From Thiosocius sp963719025 (GTDB taxonomy: Bacteria > Pseudomonadota > Gammaproteobacteria > Chromatiales > Chromatiaceae), in contig CAVRBK010000046.1 in assembly GCA_963719025.1 (NCBI GenBank), forward strand, positions 1 to 16,987: a stretch of DNA of 16,987 bases, in the 5' to 3' direction. The notes beneath the pieces are model-generated. The model made no database searches and was not told the origin of the DNA. It saw only the letters and a list, made by a program, of their open reading frames with translations. This document shows positions 1-7,628 of the stretch, one piece after another. The position numbers were made by a program, and so were the translations under genes. Each line of letters starts with the position of its first letter. Position 1 is the first letter of the stretch.

Positions 1-755
1 GTCGACTCAGCACCACCGTGCCGCGCCTGCACATCGCCATCACCGGCGTTGAAAAGGTCGTCGAAAAACTGTCCGACGTTCCCCCATTGTTGGAGATCCT
101 GACCAAGTCGGCGACCGGACAGCCGATTACCACCTACTTCAACATGATCAGCCGGCCACGCCAGCCTGGCGAACTGGACGGCCCCGAGGCGGTCCACCTG
201 GTGCTGCTCGACAACGGACGCTCGCGTATTCGCGTCGACGAACAACTGCTCGACACCCTGCGCTGCATCCGCTGCGGCGCCTGCATCAACCACTGCCCGG
301 TCTATGTGCAGCTCGGCGGGCATGCCTATGGCACGGTCTACCCCGGTCCGATCGGACTGGCCCTGGAACCGCAGCGGGTCGGCCTCGACAAGGCTGGCAC
401 CCTGACATCGGCCTGCACCATGTGCGGCGCCTGCGCCGAGGTCTGCCCGGTCAAGATACCGCTGCCGCAACTGATCAACCGGCTGCGCGCCGAATCGGTC
501 GACGGCCAGTTGAGCGCGGCCAACCTGCCCGGCCACGGCACCCTGCGCAAGCCCTCGGAGGCAACCACCTGGAAGGTATGGCGGATGCTGTACACCCGGC
601 CCGTCGCGTACCGCGCCTTCACCCTGCTGGCGACCCGACTGCGGGCACTGACCCCACCGTGGCTGGGGGCCTGGACCCGCTATCGCAGCGTCCCGAAACC
701 GGCGGCGCGCAGCCTGCGCGAGCTCGCCCGAAAGGAGGGTTTCCGTCATGAGTGA
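1..755 (+). CDS. lutB: Lactate utilization iron-sulfur protein LutB, 3' part
   Basis: This is the C-terminal part of LutB (LldF), the ferredoxin-like subunit of the LutABC L-lactate dehydrogenase complex, which passes electrons from lactate oxidation to pyruvate. The frame is open to the window's left edge (R-L-S-T-T-V-P-R-L-H precedes the first GTG at 18), so the true start lies outside. Visible family marks are the LUD-domain end (SATGQPITTY, then ELDGPEAVHLVLLDNGRSRI) and two 4Fe-4S clusters: CIRCGACINHCPVY (about 268-310) and CTMCGACAEVCPVK (about 415-456), each CxxCxxCxxxCP. The C-terminal helical tail is family-typical. The lutC start codon overlaps its last 8 bases. lutA, expected upstream, is not in the window. 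The family call is firm; the substrate (L-lactate) is inferred from the family. Confidence 0.93.
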   Translation, partial: RLSTTVPRLHIAITGVEKVVEKLSDVPPLLEILTKSATGQPITTYFNMISRPRQPGELDGPEAVHLVLLDNGRSRIRVDEQLLDTLRCIRCGACINHCPVYVQLGGHAYGTVYPGPIGLALEPQRVGLDKAGTLTSACTMCGACAEVCPVKIPLPQLINRLRAESVDGQLSAANLPGHGTLRKPSEATTWKVWRMLYTRPVAYRAFTLLATRLRALTPPWLGAWTRYRSVPKPAARSLRELARKEGFRHE

Positions 756-1389
756 GTCACGCCAGAGAATCCTCGAGCGTCTGCGCAACAACCGGCCACA
801 CAGCGTGCCGCAGCCGACCCGCTATCAAAAACCGCTCGGTCTCGGCCGTGAGCAGCGCATCGCCCTGTTCATCGAACTGATGCAGGCGGTGCGCGGTGAG
901 GTGCACCGCCTGGGCCGTGATGAATGGGTCGCCTGGATGAACGAGGAACTGCCCGGGCGCGGCCTGCAACGCGCACTAATCGGCCACAGCGCGATCGCCG
1001 ACCGGTTTGCGGCAGCGGCAGACCCGGCCTTCGCCCTGCGCCGCTACGACGAACCGATCGAGCAGTGGAAACCGGCCCTGTTTCACGACGTGGATTTCGC
1101 CCTCACCGGCACGCTTGCCGGGCTGGCCGAGAGCGGCAGCCTGGTGCTGTGGCCCGACCCGGCGGAGCCGCGCCTGATGTCGCTGGTGCCGCCGACGCAT
1201 GTCGCCGTGCTCGAGGCCGATCGCCTGTTCGACAACTTCGCCGCGCTGATCGAGGCGGAACACTGGGCGAGCGGCATGCCGACCAACGCACTACTGATCT
1301 CGGGCCCGTCGAAAACCGCCGACATCGAGCAGACCCTGGCCTACGGCATCCATGGCCCGAAACAGCTGATCACGCTGATCGTCGAGTAG
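748..1389 (+). CDS. lutC: Lactate utilization protein LutC (LUD domain)
   Basis: A 213-residue LUD-domain protein and third subunit of the LutABC lactate oxidation complex. The C-terminal half carries the family signatures GLAESGSLVLWP (about residues 126-137), PRLMSLVPPTHVAVLE and SGPSKTADIEQTLAYGIHGP, near the end. The start is fixed by a strong ribosome-binding site, AAAGGAGGG (731-739), inside the end of lutB. The 8-base overlap implies translational coupling. LUD proteins are cytoplasmic and lack their own Fe-S motif, which fits. Downstream (1390-1522), a short stem GCCTC/GAGGC (1412-1428) has no T-tract, so no convincing terminator is seen before the convergent transporter gene. Confidence 0.94.
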   Translation: MSESRQRILERLRNNRPHSVPQPTRYQKPLGLGREQRIALFIELMQAVRGEVHRLGRDEWVAWMNEELPGRGLQRALIGHSAIADRFAAAADPAFALRRYDEPIEQWKPALFHDVDFALTGTLAGLAESGSLVLWPDPAEPRLMSLVPPTHVAVLEADRLFDNFAALIEAEHWASGMPTNALLISGPSKTADIEQTLAYGIHGPKQLITLIVE

Positions 1390-1522
1390 TCCGGCATCCG
1401 GTCAGTCAGCTGCCTCGCGGGGTGAGGCGCCGACACCGACCCGGTTGCCGCCCCTGCGGACGAACATCACCAGCAAACACTGCAAATGTGGCGGATAATT
1501 TCCGGCCCGGCCTGCCCATCCA

Positions 1523-2740
1523 TCAGGCAGAAACGGCACCGGGCGCCGCGACGCCGGCCGTGCCCGGCGTGGTCCGATCGTCGATCATCCAATGGATCAG
1601 GGCCGCAGCAAGGCTCAGGCCCACCGCCGTCCACCACACCACCGAATAGCTGCCGGTCGACTCGAACATGCGTCCGGCCCACCAGGCGCCGAGAAAGGCG
1701 CCGAACTGGTGGCCCAGAAAGACAAAGCCGTACAGGGTTCCGAGATAGCGCGGGCCGAAGAACTGGCCGACCAGGCCGCTGGTTACCGGCACCGTGGCCA
1801 ACCAGACGATACCGATCAGGGCACCGAATACCAGGGCGGACGCCTCGCTGAGCGGGACCAGCAGAAATCCGCCGATGATGATCGCACGGACCCCGTAGAG
1901 GACACTGAGGACGGTTTTCTTGCGATAGCGGTCGGCGAGCCAGCCGAACAACAGGGCGCCGAAGATATTGAACAGCCCGATCAGCGCCAGGGCATCACCG
2001 GCACTCGCCCGGTCGAGCCCCATATCCACCGCGTAGGCCGGCAGATGTGTCGCGATGAACGCGACATGAAAACCGCAGACGAAGAAGCCCGCGGTCAACA
2101 ACAGGTAACCGCGATGTCGCAGGGCGCCCGACAGCAGCGGGACCAGGCCGACCGCGTCGGCACGCGCAGCCACCGCGCCACGCGGCAGGAAAAACGCGGC
2201 GAAAAGCATCAGCAGGGCGGTCCAGGCCAGGGCCTCGAACGCCCAGTTCCAGCCCCCGTTGATCAGCCAGTGATTGGCCAGTGGCACCATGAGAAACAGA
2301 CCGAAGGAGCCCAGACCGGTCACCACGCCGAAGGCAGTGGCGCGCCTTTCCGCACTGACCACGCGTCCGACCGCGCCGAACACGACCACGAACGTGGTCG
2401 CCGACTGCGCGGTACCGGTCAGCAATCCCAGCACCAGCAGCAGGCCGGGCGTTCCCGATACCTCGCTCATCATGAACATCGCAAAGGCGTACAGCAGCGC
2501 ACCGATAAAAACGATCCGACGCGGCGAGAAACGGTCTGCCAGGTAACCGGCGAGGGGCAGGCCCAGTACCAGGTTCTGCAGGGCGATAGCCAGGCCGAAA
2601 CTCTCGCGGTCGATGTCGAGCACGCAGCCAAGCGGCTGCATAAAAATGCCGAAGGACTGTCGCATGCCCATGCTGACCAGAACGACCAGCCCGGCCGCGA
2701 CGATCACGACCGCCGGATGGTCACGCCAGGCGATCGTCAT
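1523..2740 (-). CDS. MFS transporter, OFA/monocarboxylate-like
   Basis: A 405-residue major facilitator superfamily permease with about 12 hydrophobic segments along its whole length. The N-terminal block MGMRQSFGIFMQPLG, the helix 2-3 loop GYLADRFSPRRIVFIG (the MFS D-R-x-x-R/K loop) and the central GWLADRYRKKTVL (its counterpart in the second half) place it with MFS members annotated as oxalate/formate- or monocarboxylate-type carriers. The substrate cannot be read from sequence. Its position convergent with lutBC makes a carboxylate plausible, but this is inference. I prefer the ATG at 2740 over the in-frame GTG two codons upstream. No good Shine-Dalgarno is visible for either. The TerB-like gene ends 52 bases upstream on the same strand, so the two may share a transcript. 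Confidence 0.85.
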   Translation of the reverse strand: MTIAWRDHPAVVIVAAGLVVLVSMGMRQSFGIFMQPLGCVLDIDRESFGLAIALQNLVLGLPLAGYLADRFSPRRIVFIGALLYAFAMFMMSEVSGTPGLLLVLGLLTGTAQSATTFVVVFGAVGRVVSAERRATAFGVVTGLGSFGLFLMVPLANHWLINGGWNWAFEALAWTALLMLFAAFFLPRGAVAARADAVGLVPLLSGALRHRGYLLLTAGFFVCGFHVAFIATHLPAYAVDMGLDRASAGDALALIGLFNIFGALLFGWLADRYRKKTVLSVLYGVRAIIIGGFLLVPLSEASALVFGALIGIVWLATVPVTSGLVGQFFGPRYLGTLYGFVFLGHQFGAFLGAWWAGRMFESTGSYSVVWWTAVGLSLAAALIHWMIDDRTTPGTAGVAAPGAVSA

Positions 2741-2792
2741 GCGCACGGACTAGTGGGCCCGCGCGGCGCAACGTCAACCGCCAGTTCATGCT

Positions 2793-3236
2793 TCATTCAG
2801 CATCCAGCGCCACGTGCTTGGCGCGGATGAAGTCGGTGTGCGACACGTAGATGAGATCGGCCAGGCGGCGCACCAGCAACTCCTCATAGTGATGGATATG
2901 GCCGTCGGCGCAGGCCACCTGCCACAGGCCGCGCACGAGATCCTGTTTGCGACTGGGCGAGAAGTGGCGGTTGATCAGGTCGACCTGGACATGCAGCGAG
3001 ACATCCCGGTCAGAGGTGTCGTCCGCCACCTTGACCAGGTCGGCGAGGTCCGCATCATCGATCTCCCAGTCGCGCCGCAGCACGGTCTTGATGCGCGTGA
3101 TCTCGTCCGCCTCCACCTTGTGGTCGGACTTCGCCACCTGGATTAACAGCACTGCGGCAGCCAGGTGCAGGGCCGCCTCGTCGACCACCCCCTCTTCCTC
3201 GGTCGGAGCAAAGAAACCCTTGATCCTGTCCAGCAT
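2793..3236 (-). CDS. TerB-family (tellurite-resistance-like) protein
   Basis: A 147-residue cytoplasmic all-helical protein of the TerB-like family (COG4103 type). Two related halves can be seen: LHLAAAVLLIQVAKSDHKV-EADE (about residues 23-46) and LVRGLWQVACADGHIHHYEE (about 100-119). Each has the acidic D-x(5-7)-E pattern that forms the predicted metal-binding helix-loop of TerB domains. No signal peptide or membrane segment is present. The start ATG is preceded by GGGGAA on the minus strand. Despite the family name, single stand-alone members are not shown to confer tellurite resistance, and no other ter gene is here, so the role is unknown. It precedes the MFS gene and may be co-transcribed with it. 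Confidence 0.85.
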   Translation of the reverse strand: MLDRIKGFFAPTEEEGVVDEAALHLAAAVLLIQVAKSDHKVEADEITRIKTVLRRDWEIDDADLADLVKVADDTSDRDVSLHVQVDLINRHFSPSRKQDLVRGLWQVACADGHIHHYEELLVRRLADLIYVSHTDFIRAKHVALDAE

Positions 3237-3310
3237 ATCTTCCCCTCACCCTGTCTGCGCCCTGTACGGAAAAACCGATTCTGCGCCAGCTCGAAGAGCT
3301 GCGCGGTTTT

Positions 3311-3327
3311 CCAACCCGACGGGTTGG
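3311..3327. repeat. Perfect 7-bp inverted repeat upstream of the TerB-like gene
   Basis: CCAACCC-GAC-GGGTTGG is a perfect palindrome with a 3-base centre, about 75 bases upstream of the TerB-like start. There is a TTTT on its left but no T-tract after the hairpin in either direction, so it is not a standard intrinsic terminator. It could be an operator for the leftward gene or a structural remnant. No function is assigned. Confidence 0.5.
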
Positions 3328-3413
3328 ACGCCTGCACACCACCAGGGTTCAAGTGTCGACCATAGACACCGCTGCCGCCAGAGAGCAATCGCGGGTGCCA
3401 AGGCCTGGATAAC

Positions 3414-3838
3414 GTGAAGAATAACCTGCCCGTCACTGGTGCGGATACGATCTGGACGAACGGGTCGGCACCAGCCACATCATGGTGCGCCACCCCGACA
3501 TGCCGTCGGCGGCCTTCGCCAACCTCTGCGCCACGCTGAAGCGCGGCCAGCCCTGGATGGGCATCGTCAAGAACCGCTGCAAGAACGGCGACTTTTACTG
3601 GGTCGACGGCGACCCGGTCGTTGGCGGCGGATCGGTACGCGTTACCCCCGAACCGGAGACGGTGGTACGCGCCGGGGCACGCTACCGCAAGCTGTGGATA
3701 CGTGGCGGCCTGAACCTGCCCGATGTCGGCCTGAGCACGATGATCGACCGTTTGCGCAACACGACCCGACGGATTGGCGACCTGGTATCGCAACAGGCCG
3801 CAGACCTGGACGCGCTGATCCGCCGCTTCAGCCACTGA
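3414..3838 (+). pseudogene. Degraded Aer-type PAS aerotaxis receptor remnant
   Basis: The remains of an aerotaxis/energy-taxis receptor with an N-terminal FAD-binding PAS domain. A GTG at 3414 opens the typical start V-K-N-N-L-P-V-T-G. At about 3440 the reading switches frame and jumps directly to GYDLDERVGTSHIMVRHPDMP, so about 30-45 residues of the early PAS domain are gone. The middle is well preserved (RHPDMPSAAFANL, then GQPWMGIVKNRCKNGDFYWV). After YWVD about ten residues of the usual PAS strand are missing before SVRVTPEPETVV. The frame then goes to a short helical tail (STMIDRLRNTTRRIGDLVSQ...RRF), which resembles the far C-terminus of a methyl-accepting receptor. The membrane, HAMP and signalling regions are absent. 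The longest intact frame starts at ATG 3482 (118 aa). Several independent deletions argue for a real pseudogene, not a read error. Confidence 0.75.
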
Positions 3839-4001
3839 CAGGCCCCATTGGATCGTCTGACGGCGTGCGCCCGAGCGGCAGGCATGCCCTGCAACTGGTG
3901 ATTTTCTTTCCCTGCATGTCGGCGCAATTGCGCTACGCTCCACTAGCAATAGGGCTGATAGCCCGATCACACCACAAGATATTGTGGAGGAGCCGCCGTC
4001 G

Positions 4002-4316
4002 ATGATGAATTCCCCGGAAAAGCGCGATTTCGTCCGGATGCCGGTGCACTGCCCGCTCGCATTGCGTAACAGCGCGGATCAGAGCACCGAAATGGCCGAA
4101 CTGCTGGACCTCAGCGCCACCGGCTGCCGCTTCATCAGTCAGCGCGCACTGGACCAGGGCGCGCGGTTGCAGATCACGGTGAATCCGCAAAACCCGATCA
4201 CCCCGCCGCTCGAGGCCGAGATCTCGGTGATACGCTGTGCGCAGATCGATAACGGTTTCGATATCGCCGCAACCATCGAACTGGTCGAGCCGGCGATCTA
4301 TCTGGACGAAGACTGA
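4002..4316 (+). CDS. Single-domain PilZ protein (c-di-GMP binding)
   Basis: A 104-residue cytoplasmic protein consisting of one PilZ domain, a receptor for the second messenger cyclic di-GMP. Both ligand motifs are present: RxxxR as R-D-F-V-R at about residues 8-12, and D/NxSxxG as DLSATG, about 30 residues later. The remaining beta-barrel strands follow (ARLQITVN, EAEISVIRC). The start at 4002 is chosen for GGAGGAG (3986-3992) nine bases upstream. A GTG at 3984 would swallow that site and is rejected. A small hairpin GGGCT-GAT-AGCCC (3952-3964) precedes the gene. Targets of such stand-alone PilZ proteins (flagellar, pilus or polysaccharide machinery) cannot be read from sequence. The adjacent aerotaxis remnant hints at a former motility neighbourhood. 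Confidence 0.88.
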   Translation: MMNSPEKRDFVRMPVHCPLALRNSADQSTEMAELLDLSATGCRFISQRALDQGARLQITVNPQNPITPPLEAEISVIRCAQIDNGFDIAATIELVEPAIYLDED

Positions 4317-4326
4317 GACGCCTGCG

Positions 4327-4344
4327 GCCGGTCGGGTAACCGGC
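4327..4344. terminator. Possible shared hairpin between convergent pilZ and ydcH genes
   Basis: GCCGGT-CGGGTA-ACCGGC forms a perfect 6-bp stem with a 6-base loop in the 35-base gap between two convergent stop codons. There is no T-tract on either side, so its termination strength is doubtful; the position is the main argument. Confidence 0.35.
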
Positions 4345-4351
4345 AACGCGC

Positions 4352-4558
4352 TCACGCATCCAGGTCGGGGATCAGCTTGCTCTCCAGGCGCGCGATCGCG
4401 TCCTTGAGCAACAGCTTGCGTTTCTTCAGACGCCGCAGGCGCAGCTGATCCGCCGCCGGATCTTCCGCCAGACGGTGGATCGCATCGTCAAGATCACGGT
4501 GTTCCACGCGCAGCTCGGCAATCCGCTCACGCTGGACAACGTCTAGATCATCTGGCAT
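4352..4558 (-). CDS. YdcH-family (DUF465) small protein
   Basis: A 68-residue protein, highly charged and almost wholly helical, of the YdcH/DUF465 family. The family-typical middle and end are visible: HRDLDDAIHRLAEDP, then LRLRRLKKRKLLLKDAIARLE, a coiled-coil-like amphipathic helix. Length matches the family (about 65-80 residues). No biochemical function is established for the family. The start ATG has only a weak Shine-Dalgarno. A TATGCT element (4609-4614, minus strand), about 50 bases upstream, is a reasonable -10, but no good -35 goes with it. The gene is convergent with the PilZ gene. Confidence 0.85.
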   Translation of the reverse strand: MPDDLDVVQRERIAELRVEHRDLDDAIHRLAEDPAADQLRLRRLKKRKLLLKDAIARLESKLIPDLDA

Positions 4559-4746
4559 CGCAGAAACTCGCTTGCTGACCGGCCCTTGGGCCCCAAACTG
4601 GTCTGCCTAGCATAGCGCGAAAACAGGATTTTCATCGCCCGTCCCCGCGGTCAGCGGCGATCCCGGCCATCACCCAATCAAAGAAACACTGTATGGCCTT
4701 GCTGATCGGGCGACCCGCTCCGCCAACCAGTGATAAAGCGGCCACG

Positions 4747-4774
4747 AAAAAGGCGCCGCCCCAGGGTCGGCGCC
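4747..4774 (-). terminator. Intrinsic terminator of the isocitrate dehydrogenase gene
   Basis: Read on the minus strand: GGCGCCG, a 9-base loop, CGGCGCC, then TTTTT. The 7-bp GC-only stem followed by a five-T run lies about 35 bases after the stop codon, a textbook rho-independent terminator. Confidence 0.85.
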
Positions 4775-4808
4775 AGTCTTGGAAACCATCGGGCAGGGTG
4801 GCTGTTAT

Positions 4809-7052
4809 TCAACCGCCACTGCCATAGGCCTGGCGCAAGGCCTCGTTGAAGGTCTTGCTCGGCCGCATGATGGCCTTGGTCTTTTCCGCGTCGGCGAGAA
4901 AATAGCCACCGATATCCACGGCCCCGCCCTGCACCGCGCACATCTCGTCAACGATCTTGTCCTCATTGTCCGCCAGCAGCCTGGCCAGCGGGGCGAAATG
5001 CGCCTGCAGTTCAGCATCCTCGGTCTGCTCGGCCAATGCCTCGGCCCAGTACAGCGCCAGATAGAAGTGACTGCCGCGGTTGTCCATCTGCCCGGTCTTC
5101 GGCGACGGCGACTTGCCGTTGTCGAGCAGCATGCCGGTCGCCTGGTCCAGGGTCCTGGCCAGAATGCCGGCCTTCGTGTTCCCGGTCTTCTGCGCGACAT
5201 CCTCGAGCGATACCGTCAGCGCAAGAAATTCGCCGAGCGAATCCCAGCTCAGGTGATTTTCCTCCAGCAACTGCTGCACCAGCTTCGGCGCGGTACCGCC
5301 GGCGCCGGTCTCGAACAGGCTGCCGCCCTTCATCAGCGGCACGACGGAAAGCATCTTGGCGCTGGTACCCAGCTCCATGATCGGGAACAGGTCGGTCAGG
5401 TAGTCGCGCAGGATATTACCGGTGACCGAGATCGTGTCCTTGCCGCGGATCACCCGTTCCAGGGTGTAACGCATCGCACGCAGCGGCGACATGATCTGGA
5501 TATCGAGATCGCTGAGATCGTGTTCCGCGAGATAGTGCTTCACCTTCACGATCAGCTCGGCATCGTGGCCGCGGTATTCGTCCAGCCAGAACACGGCCGG
5601 GGTACCCGACTGGCGGGCACGGGTAACGGCCAGCTTGACCCAGTCGCGGACAGGCTCGTCCTTGGTCTGGCACATGCGCCAGATATCGCCCTTCTCGACC
5701 TTCTGCTCGATCAGCACATTGCCTTCGTCATCGACGATCCGCGCAACACCGTCCGCCGGGATCTCGAAGGTCTTGTCGTGTGAGCCGTACTCCTCGGCCT
5801 TTTGCGCCATCAGGCCGACGTTCGGCACCGTGCCCATGGTGGTCGGATCGAACGCGCCGTTGGTCTTGCAGAAGTTGATCATCTCCTGGTAGATCCGCGC
5901 GTAGGTGCTCTCCGGCATCACCGCCTTGGTGTCTTTGAGCTTGCCGTCCGGCCCCCACATCTTGCCGCCCTCGCGGATCATCGCCGGCATCGAGGCATCG
6001 ACGATCACGTCGTTCGGTGCATGCAGGTTGGAGATGCCCTTGCGCGTATCGACCATCGCCAGTTCCGGACGGGTCTGGTAGCAGGCATGGATATCGTCCT
6101 CGATCTCTTCGCGCACCGAGCGCGGCAGCGTCTCGATCTTTTCGTACACGCTGCTGATGCCGTTGTTCGGGTTGACGCCGAGGCGCTCGAACAGTTCGCC
6201 ATGCTTTTCAAACAGGTCCTTGTAGAACACCTTCACCGCATGGCCGAACACGATCGGGTGCGAGACCTTCATCATGGTCGCCTTGACGTGCAGGGAGAAC
6301 ATCACGCCGGTCTCGAAGGCGTCCTGCAGCTGTTCTTCGATAAATTCGCACAGCGCGTTCTTGCTCATGAACATGCTGTCGATGATCTCGCCTTCGAGCA
6401 GTTCGGTTTTCTCCTTGAGCACGATCTCCTCGCCGTACTTGGTCAACAGGTCCATCCTGACACTGCAGGCCTTGTCCATGGTCAGGCACTTCTCGCTTGA
6501 GTAGAAATCACCGCTGCGCATGTGCGCGACATGAGTGCGTGATGCCGGACTCCATTTGCCCATCGCGTGCGGATTCTTGCGCGCGAACCGTTTCACCGCG
6601 GCCGGTGCCCGGCGGTCTGAGTTGCCCTCGCGCAGCACCGGATTGACGGCACTGCCCAGGACCTTGGAATAGCGCTCGCGAATCCGCACGTCCTCGTCGC
6701 TCTGTCCCTCGCCCGGATAGTCGGGAACGGCAAAGCCGCGTGCCTGCAACTCGCTGATGGCCGCATTCAGCTGTGGCACGGAGGCGCTGATGTTGGGCAG
6801 CTTGATGATGTTGCTATCGGGTTCCTGGGTCATCCGCCCAAGCGAGGCCAGGCAGTCCTCGACCTGCTGCTCGGGCTGCAGGTAGTCCGCGAACTCGGCC
6901 AGAATCCGCGCCGACAACGAGATGTCGCTCTTTTTGATCCCGATGCCGGCCGGCGCGGTGAAGGTGCGGATGATCGGAAGCAGCGAACAGGCTGCCAGCA
7001 ACGGCGATTCATCGGTGAGGGTATAGACGATCGTTGAGCTGTCGTGACTCAT
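4809..7052 (-). CDS. icd: NADP-dependent isocitrate dehydrogenase, monomeric type
   Basis: A 747-residue monomeric isocitrate dehydrogenase, the single-chain form that converts isocitrate and NADP+ to 2-oxoglutarate, CO2 and NADPH in the TCA cycle. Length matches the family (about 740). The start is MSHDSSTIVYTLTDESP: the ATG at 7052 has AGGAAAA just upstream, and the frame extension further up lacks family similarity. The substrate loop GSAVNPVLREGNSDRR contains S134, N137, R141 and R147, and HVKATMMKVSHPIVFGHAVK contains K257. These equal the isocitrate-binding residues of the Azotobacter vinelandii enzyme shifted by two. The family blocks FWLDEYRGHDAELI and DNRGSHFYLALYWAEALA are also intact. 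It is a single-gene unit with its own terminator. Some bacteria carry this form instead of, or beside, the dimeric enzyme; the window cannot tell which. Confidence 0.96.
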   Translation of the reverse strand: MSHDSSTIVYTLTDESPLLAACSLLPIIRTFTAPAGIGIKKSDISLSARILAEFADYLQPEQQVEDCLASLGRMTQEPDSNIIKLPNISASVPQLNAAISELQARGFAVPDYPGEGQSDEDVRIRERYSKVLGSAVNPVLREGNSDRRAPAAVKRFARKNPHAMGKWSPASRTHVAHMRSGDFYSSEKCLTMDKACSVRMDLLTKYGEEIVLKEKTELLEGEIIDSMFMSKNALCEFIEEQLQDAFETGVMFSLHVKATMMKVSHPIVFGHAVKVFYKDLFEKHGELFERLGVNPNNGISSVYEKIETLPRSVREEIEDDIHACYQTRPELAMVDTRKGISNLHAPNDVIVDASMPAMIREGGKMWGPDGKLKDTKAVMPESTYARIYQEMINFCKTNGAFDPTTMGTVPNVGLMAQKAEEYGSHDKTFEIPADGVARIVDDEGNVLIEQKVEKGDIWRMCQTKDEPVRDWVKLAVTRARQSGTPAVFWLDEYRGHDAELIVKVKHYLAEHDLSDLDIQIMSPLRAMRYTLERVIRGKDTISVTGNILRDYLTDLFPIMELGTSAKMLSVVPLMKGGSLFETGAGGTAPKLVQQLLEENHLSWDSLGEFLALTVSLEDVAQKTGNTKAGILARTLDQATGMLLDNGKSPSPKTGQMDNRGSHFYLALYWAEALAEQTEDAELQAHFAPLARLLADNEDKIVDEMCAVQGGAVDIGGYFLADAEKTKAIMRPSKTFNEALRQAYGSGG

Positions 7053-7353
7053 GGTTTTTCCTGGCTTCCTGGTTGATCGAAGGACACGGTGGAACAACCA
7101 CCCCGGGATGAACCAATACGAAGCGTTCAGCCGAGATGCTGGCGCGCACTGGAACCTTTCGCGAAAGTCTATCCCCCGGCCGCGCCCCCAAGGATTGAAT
7201 TTATGAATACATCAGGGTGCCTGATGGACATACTGGCGCAGAGAACCCGTGCGCAGGCATTTAGAGCATAGGTTATTCCTCGCGCACCACCCGCAGGCCG
7301 GCTCCCATACCTCAGCAACGCCGTCTAAACTCCATGGAATACACGCCGCTAAT
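7053..7353. other. Intergenic region upstream of icd, left of the repeat cluster
   Basis: About 300 bases without a supportable gene; short frames here (for example a 22-codon ATG frame at 7203) have no family resemblance. It should hold the leftward icd promoter, but I could not find a good -35/-10 pair; TAGACT (near 7167-7172, minus strand) has a poor -35 spacing. The only clear structure is the palindrome at 7210-7226, listed separately. Confidence 0.5.
7210..7226. promoter_or_regulatory. Perfect palindrome upstream of icd, candidate operator
   Basis: CATCAGG-GTG-CCTGATG is a perfect 7-bp inverted repeat with a 3-base centre, about 160 bases upstream of the icd start. It has no T-tract, so it is not a terminator. 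The size and symmetry suit a dimeric regulator site, but no regulator is identified, so this is a candidate only. Confidence 0.35.
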
Positions 7354-7539
7354 CTCAGTAGCTCAGTAGGCTACTAGAGCTCAGTAGCGGGTCGTCAGTA
7401 GCGGGTCGGACCTCTGTAACTCCCTGACGAACCCAGTAGCGGGTCGGACCTCTGAGTAGCGGGAAGTCGGACCTCATGCTAGACTCCCTGACGAATGTCT
7501 CAGTAGCGGGTCGGACCTCTGTAACTCCCTGACGAACCC
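7354..7539. repeat. Degenerate REP-like repeat cluster left of the RAYT gene
   Basis: A cluster of directly repeated, partly truncated units. Two full 39-base copies are identical (7396-7434 and 7501-7539), starting CAGTAGCGGGTCGGACC and ending CCTGACGAACCC. Between them are a shortened copy (7434-7454) and a variant with inserted and changed bases (about 7455-7500). Further fragments of CAGTAG lie at 7354-7395. The core GGGTCGGACC occurs at 7403-7412, 7441-7450 and 7508-7517, and as a variant at 7461-7473. Each full unit can fold as an imperfect stem (GGGTCGGA against TCCctGACgaACCC), as in REP elements. The pattern suggests growth and decay by slippage or recombination. It is not a CRISPR: no regular spacers. 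Confidence 0.85.
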
Positions 7540-7628
7540 GGGATAAGTACCGGACAAGGAGTACAATCAAGGCTTGGAAAGCCGGATATCAGGCTATTAT
7601 CGAAGTGAAGTTCCAAGGAGGGAACATC

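Noticed and set aside
1412..1428. Hairpin after lutC as a terminator
   Set aside because: The stem is only 5 bp with a 7-base loop and there is no T-tract.
1592..2830. Plus-strand frame of 412 codons
   Set aside because: Antisense shadow of the MFS transporter gene, dominated by Gln, Arg, Glu and Asp; no membrane or domain pattern of its own.
4779..5783. Plus-strand frame of 334 codons
   Set aside because: Antisense to isocitrate dehydrogenase, whose active-site residues are clearly on the minus strand.
7203..7271. 22-codon ATG frame upstream of the repeat cluster
   Set aside because: Too short, no good ribosome-binding site, and overlaps a palindrome that looks regulatory.
7354..7539. Possible CRISPR-like array because of repeated units
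   Set aside because: Copies overlap, differ in length and lack regular unique spacers, and no cas gene is in the window. A REP-type cluster next to a RAYT gene explains it better.
7355..7570. Minus-strand frame of 71 codons with repeated GVTEVRPATE-like peptide
   Set aside because: It is the translation of the left repeat cluster, with no independent coding evidence.
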